Shown: one piece after another, positions 57,537-64,000 of the stretch | Numbering within the stretch: the first letter of the stretch is position 1 | Layout of the letters: every line of letters starts with the position of its first letter | NCBI RefSeq assembly: GCF_900106065.1 | Contig: NZ_LT629796.1 | Span: 3,689,501-3,753,500, forward strand | Direction: 5' to 3' | From: Pseudomonas mandelii | GTDB lineage: Bacteria; Pseudomonadota; Gammaproteobacteria; Pseudomonadales; Pseudomonadaceae | Length of the DNA stretch: 64,000 nucleotides | Translations under genes and position numbers: made by a program | The notes under the pieces: generated by a model | Database searches by the model: none | What the model saw: only the letters and a program-made list of their open reading frames with translations | Told to the model about the DNA's origin: nothing

Positions 57537-57624
57537 GTGGGATGGAGCCTGCTCGCGATGACGGCGGCATAGTCAACATTGAGGTGCCTGACACACCGCC
57601 ATCGCGAGCAGGCTCGCTCCCACA
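57537..57624. repeat. REP inverted pair with degenerate left copy
   Basis: The left copy (GTGGGATGGAGCCTGCTCGC) differs at several bases; the right copy, ending CTCGCTCCCACA, is normal. It lies between the terminator and the end of mexW. Confidence 0.85.
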
Positions 57625-57631
57625 TGGATTA

Positions 57632-60600
57632 TCAGTGTTCTTTTGCGTCGGGTTTGGCCAGCAGGGTGTAGATGCACGGCAACACGAACAGCGTAAATAA
57701 CGTGCCGATCGACATTCCGGTTGCGATCACCATGCCGATATCAAACCGGCTGACCGCGCCCGCGCCCGTGGCGATGATCAATGGCACCATGCCGAATACC
57801 ATCGCCGCCGTGGTCATCAACACCGGGCGCAGCCGGATTGCAGCAGCTTCTTCCACAGCTTCGCGAGGTGTCAGGCCTTTCTCTCTGCGCAGCTGGTTGG
57901 CGAACTCGACGATCAGGATCCCGTGCTTGGTGATCAGGCCGATCAAGGTCACCAGGCCCACTTGGGTATAAATGTTCATGCTCGACCAACCCAGGAACAG
58001 TGGAATCAACGCGCCACAGATCGACAGCGGCACTGTCACCAGAATCACCAGCGGGTCACGGAAGCTCTCGAACTGGGCCGCGAGGACCAGGAAAATGATC
58101 GCCAGCGCCAGGGCGAAGGTCACCCACAGCGCGCTGCCTTCCTGGACATATTGGCGCGAGGCGCCGGCGTAATCCATGGCAAAACCGGCCGGCGCTTCTT
58201 CCAGCGTAATCTGGCGCACGACATCGATGGCTTCGCCCATGCTGACCAGCGGCACACCTGACAGGATGGCCGAGTTGAGCTGCTGGAACTGGTTCAACTG
58301 CCGTGGACGCGCCCGATCGCTGACGGTGATCAGGGTCGACAGGGCCAGCAGTTGGCCTTGGTTGTTTTTCACGTAGTAGTTGTTCAACCAGTCCGGGTTG
58401 TCGCGGAACGGTCGTTCGACCTGAGCGATGACCTTGTAGCTACGACCCTCAATGGTGAAGCGGTTGATTTCCGCCTGTCCCAGCAATGTGGCCAGTGTTC
58501 CGCCCAGGTCCTGCATGGACACGCCCATCTGCGCGGCCTTGGCGCGATCGATGTCCACGACGACTTCGGGTTTGTCGAAGGCCAGGTCGACATCGACAAA
58601 GGCGAACTTGCCGGACTCCATCGCCCGTTTTTTCACCCGGTCCATCACTTGCAGCAGCGCTTCGTAATCGTTGGCCGTGTTGATGACGAACTGAAACGGC
58701 AACCCTTCACCCGTGCCGGGCAACGAGGGCAGGTTGAAGCCGAAGACCTGCAGTCCGGCAATGCCCTCCAGTTTGCGCTGGACCTCGGGCAGGATGGCCA
58801 TCTGCGTGCGGTCGCGTTCATTCCACGGTTTGAGCAGGAAACCGCCAATCCCCGATTGCACGCCGTTGAATCCATTGATCTGGAACGAAGAGTAGTACTC
58901 GGGAAACTCCTTGAAGATCGTGATGAATTCGTCAGTGTAAGTGTTCAGGTAATCGAGGTTGGCCGGTTGCGGGGCGTTGGCCAGCATGAAAATGATGCCC
59001 TGATCTTCGTCGGGCGCCAGTTCCGACTTGGTGAACTTGAGCAGCACCGGAATCAGGCACAGCACAATCACCGCAAACACCAGGACCACCGGCCGGGTGT
59101 TGAGGGTGCCGTGGAGCATGCTTTGGTATCGGCGCTTGAGGCCTTCAAAAATCAGGTCCAGGCGGTGCGCGAGGCCGCTGGGATTTTCGTCGTGGCGCAG
59201 GAGCAAGGCACACATCATCGGCGACAGGGTCAACGCGACCACGCCGGAAATCACCACCGCACCGGCCAGCGTCAGGGCGAACTCCTTGAACAGCGCCCCC
59301 GTGAGACCGGTCAGAAAACCGATGGGCGCATAGACAGCCGCCAGGGTGATGGTCATCGAGACCACCGGCATGGCGATTTCCCGGGCGCCTTCGATGGCCG
59401 CATCCAGTGGCTTCTTGCCTTCCTCGATGTGTCGGTGAATGTTCTCCACCACCACAATGGCATCGTCCACCACCAACCCGATCGCCAGCACCATCGCCAG
59501 CAGTGTCAGCAGGTTGATCGAGTAGCCCATCATCTGCATGAAGAACATCACGCCGATCATCGACAGCGGAATGGTGACCACCGGGATCACCACCGAACGC
59601 AGCGCCCCGAGAAACAGAAACACCACCACGATCACGATCAGCACGGCTTCGAAGAGGGTTTTCACCACTTCATCGATTGAGGCCTGGATGAACAGCGTGG
59701 CGTCGTAGGCGATTTCCCCCTTGAGGTTCGGCGGCAACTGGGCTTCCAGCTCCGGCATGATCTTGCGCACTTCCTTGATCACGTCCAGCGGGTTGGCGCC
59801 CGGCGTGGCCTTGATGCCGATGTACACCGAAGGAGTGCCACCGAACGAACTGATCGAGTCGTAGTTTTCCGCGCCCATCTCGACCCGCGCCACATCGCTG
59901 AGCAGCACCCGGCTGTCACCCTCGACCTTGAGCGGAATCGCAGCGAACGCTTCAGCGGACTTGAGTTCGGTGTTGGCATTGATGCTGGTGACGACGTACT
60001 CGCCTTTCACTTCACCGGCCGCAGAGAGGAAGTTGTACTGGCGCACCGCGTTGGTCACGTCGCTGGCGGCCAGGCCGAAACCGGCCAGCTTCACCGGGTC
60101 CAGCCACAGGCGCATGGCGAACACCTGGTTGCCGAGAATCTCGGCTTCGGCCATGCCCGGCAGAGTCGCCAGTTTTGGCTGGATGACCCGCGACAGGTAA
60201 TCGGTAATCTGCGGGTTGCTCAGCTCCTTGCTGAAGAAACTGATGTACATGAGGGCCGAGGCGTCGGCGGCTTCCTTGCTCAGCACCGGGTCTTCGGCGT
60301 CCTGGGGCAGCCGGTTCTTCACCTCGTTGGCCTTGGCCAGCAGCTCGGTGAACAGGCGGTCGCTGTTGGAGCCGATGCGCGCGTAGATCGAGATCACCGA
60401 GAAGTTCTGGCGACTGACCGAGGTCATGTAGTCGATGCCCTCGGCGCTGGCCAGGCTTTGCTGCATCGGTTGGGTGATGTAGCCCTGGATGGTTTCGGCG
60501 TTGGCCCCGGGGTACGCCGTGGTGACCGTGATCAGGGCGTTTTCCATTTGCGGGTATTGGCGCAGCGGCAGCTTGCTCCAGGCCTGGAAGCCCAGCAGCA

Positions 60601-60664
60601 CAATCAACAGGCTGACCACGGTGGCGAGCACCGGGCGGCGGATGAACGGATCGGTAAAAGCCAT
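57632..60664 (-). CDS. mexW: MexW-like RND multidrug efflux permease
   Basis: A 1010-residue resistance-nodulation-division pump with 12 membrane helices and two large periplasmic loops. It starts MAFTDPFIRRPVLATVVSLL. The proton relay is in GLVVDDAIVVVENIHRH (helix 4), with the second half signature around TLIGLITKHGILIVEFANQL. It works as a trimer with adaptor MexV and an outer-membrane channel, probably OprM from elsewhere, since no channel gene is present. The name follows synteny with the P. aeruginosa mexV-mexW region, next to the imelysin and DUF1513 genes. Confidence 0.85.
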   Translation of the reverse strand: MAFTDPFIRRPVLATVVSLLIVLLGFQAWSKLPLRQYPQMENALITVTTAYPGANAETIQGYITQPMQQSLASAEGIDYMTSVSRQNFSVISIYARIGSNSDRLFTELLAKANEVKNRLPQDAEDPVLSKEAADASALMYISFFSKELSNPQITDYLSRVIQPKLATLPGMAEAEILGNQVFAMRLWLDPVKLAGFGLAASDVTNAVRQYNFLSAAGEVKGEYVVTSINANTELKSAEAFAAIPLKVEGDSRVLLSDVARVEMGAENYDSISSFGGTPSVYIGIKATPGANPLDVIKEVRKIMPELEAQLPPNLKGEIAYDATLFIQASIDEVVKTLFEAVLIVIVVVFLFLGALRSVVIPVVTIPLSMIGVMFFMQMMGYSINLLTLLAMVLAIGLVVDDAIVVVENIHRHIEEGKKPLDAAIEGAREIAMPVVSMTITLAAVYAPIGFLTGLTGALFKEFALTLAGAVVISGVVALTLSPMMCALLLRHDENPSGLAHRLDLIFEGLKRRYQSMLHGTLNTRPVVLVFAVIVLCLIPVLLKFTKSELAPDEDQGIIFMLANAPQPANLDYLNTYTDEFITIFKEFPEYYSSFQINGFNGVQSGIGGFLLKPWNERDRTQMAILPEVQRKLEGIAGLQVFGFNLPSLPGTGEGLPFQFVINTANDYEALLQVMDRVKKRAMESGKFAFVDVDLAFDKPEVVVDIDRAKAAQMGVSMQDLGGTLATLLGQAEINRFTIEGRSYKVIAQVERPFRDNPDWLNNYYVKNNQGQLLALSTLITVSDRARPRQLNQFQQLNSAILSGVPLVSMGEAIDVVRQITLEEAPAGFAMDYAGASRQYVQEGSALWVTFALALAIIFLVLAAQFESFRDPLVILVTVPLSICGALIPLFLGWSSMNIYTQVGLVTLIGLITKHGILIVEFANQLRREKGLTPREAVEEAAAIRLRPVLMTTAAMVFGMVPLIIATGAGAVSRFDIGMVIATGMSIGTLFTLFVLPCIYTLLAKPDAKEH

Positions 60665-60677
60665 GAGGATTCCTTGA

Positions 60678-61826
60678 TCAGTCAGTACGTGGCTGACTGT
60701 TCTTATCGGTCAGGGTCTTGTCGTCGCTGATGGCAATGTGTGCGCCGTTGTCCAGTTTGATCTGACCGGCCGTGACCACTTTTTCGCCGTTCTGCAAGCC
60801 TTTGGTAATCACCACCAGCCCGTCGCGACGCTCGCCGGTTTCGATGAAACGCCGTTCGGCGATCAGGATCGGCTGGCCCTTGTCGTCTTTTTCGAGGCTG
60901 CCGTCTTCGGCTTTTTTCTGCGCGACGACGTAGAGCGAGTTGCCGTACAGCGTGTACGTGATCGCGCTTTGCGGCACGACGATGCGCGGCTGCGGGTCGG
61001 GCAGCATCACCTGCAGGCTGGCGTACATGCCCGGCAGCAGATTGCCGTCGGGGTTGGCCAGCGTCGCGCGGACCTGAACATTGCGGGTGCTGTTTTCGAC
61101 TTTCGGGTTGATCGCGCTGATGATGCCGGGGAAGGTCTGTGTCGGGTAGGCCGAGACAATGATCTGCACCGACTGGCCGACGCCGATCTTCGGCACCGAC
61201 TGCTCGGGCACGAAAAAGTCGACGTATAGGCTGCTGAGATCTTGCAGGGTGGCGATCATGGTGCCGCTGGCGAGATAGTCACCGATGTCCACCTGACGAA
61301 TACCGATGGTCCCGCTGAACGGCGCGAGCAGCCGTTTTTTGGCCAGCGCCGCCTTGAGCTGATTCACCGTGGCCCGGCTCTTTTTCAATATCGCCGAGAG
61401 CCGGTCAAACTCGCCTTTGGAAATGGCCTGGCTGCCGACCAATTGGCTGCCGCGACCGTAATCGAGCTGCGCCAACCCCAGGTCGGCTTGAGCGGTTTCG
61501 AGCAGGGCGGTTTCTACCACGCTATCAAGCAGAAGCAGCGGTTGGCCGGCCTTGACCTTCTGGCCTGACTCGAACTGCAAATCGATGACGGTGCCGTCGG
61601 TCTCCAGGCTCAGGTCCACGCCTTGCAGCGCCTTGAGGGTGCCGACGCTTGGCAGGCGAGCTTGCCACGGACGTTCCACGGCAGTGGTCGCGGCGACACT
61701 GATCGGCGGTTTCGGCGCGGAAAAGCCTTGAATCATCGTGTAGATGGAGAAGGCTTTATAACCGGCCAGGATCAGCACGATCAGCAGAACAACACCCAAC
61801 ATGATCAGCATGCGGCGACGCAGCAT
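60678..61826 (-). CDS. mexV: MexV-like periplasmic adaptor of the RND pump
   Basis: A 382-residue membrane fusion protein. The ATG at 61826 has AAGGA upstream and a non-cleaved or lipid-free anchor (RRRMLIMLGVVLLIVLILAG). A lipoyl half-motif, LSLETDGTVIDLQFESGQKV, an alpha hairpin (125-165), the second lipoyl half RLLAPFSGTIGIRQVDIGD, and a beta barrel (VRATLANPDGNLLPGMYASL) follow. It is 13 bp ahead of mexW, co-transcribed, and joins the pump to the outer-membrane channel. Confidence 0.85.
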   Translation of the reverse strand: MLRRRMLIMLGVVLLIVLILAGYKAFSIYTMIQGFSAPKPPISVAATTAVERPWQARLPSVGTLKALQGVDLSLETDGTVIDLQFESGQKVKAGQPLLLLDSVVETALLETAQADLGLAQLDYGRGSQLVGSQAISKGEFDRLSAILKKSRATVNQLKAALAKKRLLAPFSGTIGIRQVDIGDYLASGTMIATLQDLSSLYVDFFVPEQSVPKIGVGQSVQIIVSAYPTQTFPGIISAINPKVENSTRNVQVRATLANPDGNLLPGMYASLQVMLPDPQPRIVVPQSAITYTLYGNSLYVVAQKKAEDGSLEKDDKGQPILIAERRFIETGERRDGLVVITKGLQNGEKVVTAGQIKLDNGAHIAISDDKTLTDKNSQPRTD

Positions 61827-61965
61827 ATTTCCACTTCCTTGGAGAAAATCAGGTGAGACAGTGGGGCACATTATCTGAGTCGCAGGGTGATTCCAACTGG
61901 AAGAAATTACAGGCGAGGCCTTCGAGCGCCTGTCACTCAAGGGGACTAACGAACGATGAATAACC

Positions 61966-62058
61966 TGTGGCGAGGGAGCTTGCTCCCGCTGGACTGCGCA
62001 GCAGTCCCATTTTGGGGCCGCTTCGCAGCCCAGCGGGAGCAAGCTCCCTCGCCACAGG
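61966..62058. repeat. REP inverted pair (GTGGCGAGGGAGCTTGCTCCC family)
   Basis: TGTGGCGAGGGAGCTTGCTC and the exact reverse complement ending GCCACAGG, with a spacer of about 45 bp. It sits between the DUF1513 gene end and the mexV promoter. Confidence 0.9.
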
Positions 62059-62066
62059 AAACGGGC

Positions 62067-63179
62067 TCAGATGAGGTGAAGGTGGTTATCCCAAAGCCCC
62101 GCCGGAAGCTCCAATGGTTTTGCAACCAGCGTTGTCTGACGGCAATCGTAATACCGGCAGCGGCCCTGACCCGAGGTCACGACAAACCCGTCGGCCACGG
62201 CGCCAACCCCGGCGCAATCGGGAAGCGGCGCATCCAGGCGCACTTCACCGCTGTCCAGGTCCCAGATGAAAAAGCGGTTGCCGCGCGGCGCAGTCAACGC
62301 GACCAATCGCAAGTCACTGTGGACCGCCACGCTGGCGGTGTAATGCCCCATCGCCTGCAACTGATGTTCAGGCACCGCAAACGCCACGAACGGTTGGCCC
62401 GGACGCTTGATCGCCAGCAACTCTGAGGACTCGTGGGACGGCCCCATGAATTGCTGGCCGGCGACGATGGTGCCATCGCTGGCGATCCCCAGGTGACGCA
62501 CGCTATTCATTTGCTGGGCGAGGGTTTCCTTGCTCAGCAGGGTGCCGTCGCGTTGCATCAATACCAGGCTCGGCTCCATGGCGTTGAGGTTCATCTCGAC
62601 CCGGCTTTCAGCCTCGGTGCGAATGCCGCCGTTGGCCACCACCAGCGTCTCGCCGTCTGGCATCCACGACACCTGATGGGGGCCGATGCCATGGGTGGAA
62701 ATCTCGCCGCTGTGCACCAGCCGTTCACCTTCGAACTTATACACCCCCAACAGTCCGCGACCCGGATCGGAGGTGTCGTTTTCGGTGGCGTACAGCCAGT
62801 CGCCGCTCTTGTGAATCACCGCGTGCCCGTAGAAGTGCCGGTTGGGCAGCGAGGCCACGGTTTGCAGCAGCGCGCCGTCGCGCAGGTCGATCAGATAGCT
62901 TTCGGTGCCCGGACGTCGTGCGACGAACAGCGCAATCGACAGCGTCGGGTGGTTGATGATGTCGTGGCAACGCTGCCCGACCTGGGTGGCGAACACCCGG
63001 GTGCCGTCCAGCCGATAACCGACGGCGTAATGCTTGCCGTCGCCATCGTCCCGCGCCGAAAGCAGCAGCGGGCTCTTGTCCTTTTGTTTGAACAGCGTCC
63101 AGCCGCCCAGTGTCACTGCTCCCAGCAGCAAACTACCTAAAGTCAGAGCCTGACGTCGCAGCATGGCACTTGCCCTCAT
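62067..63179 (-). CDS. DUF1513 domain protein, beta-propeller-like
   Basis: A 370-residue exported protein. The N-terminus MLRRQALTLGSLLLGAV (starting at the second ATG, 63164) is a signal or anchor and RR may mark a Tat-type export. The mature domain has repeated WD-like strands: HDIINHP, HFYGHAVIHKSGDWLYATEN, and GIGPHQVSWMPDGETLVVANGG. DUF1513 proteins accompany imelysin and di-haem peroxidase-like proteins in iron-related loci. It is joined to the imelysin gene by a one-base TGATG overlap. Confidence 0.82.
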   Translation of the reverse strand: MRASAMLRRQALTLGSLLLGAVTLGGWTLFKQKDKSPLLLSARDDGDGKHYAVGYRLDGTRVFATQVGQRCHDIINHPTLSIALFVARRPGTESYLIDLRDGALLQTVASLPNRHFYGHAVIHKSGDWLYATENDTSDPGRGLLGVYKFEGERLVHSGEISTHGIGPHQVSWMPDGETLVVANGGIRTEAESRVEMNLNAMEPSLVLMQRDGTLLSKETLAQQMNSVRHLGIASDGTIVAGQQFMGPSHESSELLAIKRPGQPFVAFAVPEHQLQAMGHYTASVAVHSDLRLVALTAPRGNRFFIWDLDSGEVRLDAPLPDCAGVGAVADGFVVTSGQGRCRYYDCRQTTLVAKPLELPAGLWDNHLHLI

Positions 63180-64000
63180 CAGTCACCGTCGTTGGCGTTG
63201 AAGCCCAGTTGGATGCCCAGCGCCTTGGCCAGTTCGCCTTCGTGCAGGCGATGGACGACGTTGAGGCTGTCGTAGAGATCGTTGAGTTGCTGGCGGCCGG
63301 CATCGTCGTTGAGCATCTCGGTCAGCGAACGCTGGTTGCTGGCGAACAGTTTCAGGGACGCGGCGTAAGCGGCGTCGATCTTGTCGGCCAACGGTTTTTG
63401 CTCACTCGGCAACAGGCCGCGCAGGCCTTTGTTGTCGACGCCTTCCCACACGGTTTTGGCGGCGGCGAGACTGGCTTCAAGGCCGGCCAGGGACGACTGG
63501 CTGCGCCAGGCATCGGCTTGGAACGGTTGCGGCACGCCCTTGCTCTGGCGGCCCATCGGCGTACCGAGTTTTTTCTTCAAGGTGTCGAGGGCGGTGACCT
63601 GGACGCGCAGCAGGTCGGCGATGGCTTCGTGGGAGTCGGCGTAGCGCTGGTTCGGGAACTTGCTCATCTGCGCGAGCATGCCGTCGGTGTTATTCCAGCT
63701 TTGCAGAATCTCTTCGGCCAGCAGTTTCTGACGCTCGCCAATCGCCTTCAACAGTGGGCAGTACTTGGCTTTTTGCGCGTCGTTGGCCACGTCCGGCTTG
63801 CTGTCGAACAGGATGTATTCATAGGCCGAGAGGCCTTGAACCACGACGCTGGATTTGGCCAGGGCGGCGGCATCGATCTGCGGCTGCGCGGTGACCAATT
63901 GCTCGACCTGACGGCCGACCAGGTTTTTCTTGTCCGGCCAGAACTGCACCTGCCAGGCGCGATTGCCTTCGGCCAGCGGCCCGATCAGCAGCGGTTGCAG
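63179..64000 (-). CDS. Imelysin-family protein, C-terminal part (5' end outside window)
   Basis: The last 273 codons of an imelysin (EfeO/M75-like) periplasmic protein: all-helical, with VVQGLSAYEYILFDSKPD and NNTDGMLAQ, and a tail ending LGIQLGFNANDGD. The family is linked to iron uptake and includes insulin-cleaving membrane protease IcmP. The frame is open to the window end. It is upstream of, and coupled to, the DUF1513 gene, as in P. aeruginosa near mexVW. Confidence 0.8.
   Translation of the reverse strand: MQPLLIGPLAEGNRAWQVQFWPDKKNLVGRQVEQLVTAQPQIDAAALAKSSVVVQGLSAYEYILFDSKPDVANDAQKAKYCPLLKAIGERQKLLAEEILQSWNNTDGMLAQMSKFPNQRYADSHEAIADLLRVQVTALDTLKKKLGTPMGRQSKGVPQPFQADAWRSQSSLAGLEASLAAAKTVWEGVDNKGLRGLLPSEQKPLADKIDAAYAASLKLFASNQRSLTEMLNDDAGRQQLNDLYDSLNVVHRLHEGELAKALGIQLGFNANDGD

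Overview
The window is chromosomal DNA of a fluorescent Pseudomonas (P. fluorescens group). The reasons are high GC, Pseudomonas gene order in several blocks (aatJQMP-aauSR, glpFKRD, argF to argG, rnf-nth, fxsA-groES-groEL, colRS-orf222-wapQ, mexVW), and many paired REP hairpins of the kind common in this group. I see no prophage, insertion sequence, CRISPR array, rRNA or tRNA. Both ends cut through genes.

Layout. 1-5336 (-): a tightly overlapping operon of a HAD phosphatase, a class III aminotransferase, an alpha/beta hydrolase, a GNAT acyltransferase and a membrane sensor whose 3' part lies outside; its pathway is not known to me. 5557-6318 (+): a MipA/OmpV outer-membrane protein. 6473-8173 (-): a ureohydrolase-fold protein with two small EamA/SMR-type membrane proteins. 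8440-15433 (-): acidic amino acid uptake, aatJQMP and aauSR, with glpM joined to the end of aauR; the aatJ upstream region has a sigma-54 promoter and two AauR-type inverted repeats. 15721-18472: an MFS exporter and an NTF2-like protein, divergent from a LysR regulator. 18534-23671 (-): glycerol uptake and catabolism, glpF, glpK, glpR and glpD. 24043-25311 (+): ybaK and a PhzF-family enzyme. 25368-27397 (-): argF and an ABC ATPase.

27843-31497 (+): two overlapping small membrane proteins, a small helical protein, a molybdopterin oxidoreductase and grxD. 31719-33528: iron storage (bfr, bfd with a Fur box) and a 2-Cys peroxiredoxin. 33604-35324 (-): rnt and pyrC. 35482-37737 (+): motY with a flagellar sigma-28 promoter, then argG with tandem ArgR boxes. 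37738-39088 is an AT-richer patch with one unknown membrane protein. It is followed by an orphan NarL-type response regulator, a 59-residue PA3496-like gene, nth, and an rnf operon that has no rnfC and an RnfB with a long coiled tail. 44568-48930: metG, mrp and a short-chain dehydrogenase. 49091-52600 (+): a HugZ-like protein, fxsA, groES and groEL. 52770-57456: a PAP2 phosphatase, colR, colS, a methyltransferase, a wapQ/inaA-like LPS kinase and a small exported protein, with a ColR box before the methyltransferase. 57632-61826 (-): mexV and mexW. 62067-64000 (-): a DUF1513 protein and a partial imelysin-like protein.

Shared control can be read directly in the DNA: ArgR boxes at both argF and argG, GlpR-like half-sites at glpD, and AauR, ColR, Fur, sigma-54 and sigma-28 sites next to the genes they are expected to serve. 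Eleven REP pairs sit in gene gaps, nearly all at gene 3' ends. Gene names rest on motif and synteny recognition from memory; no search was run.
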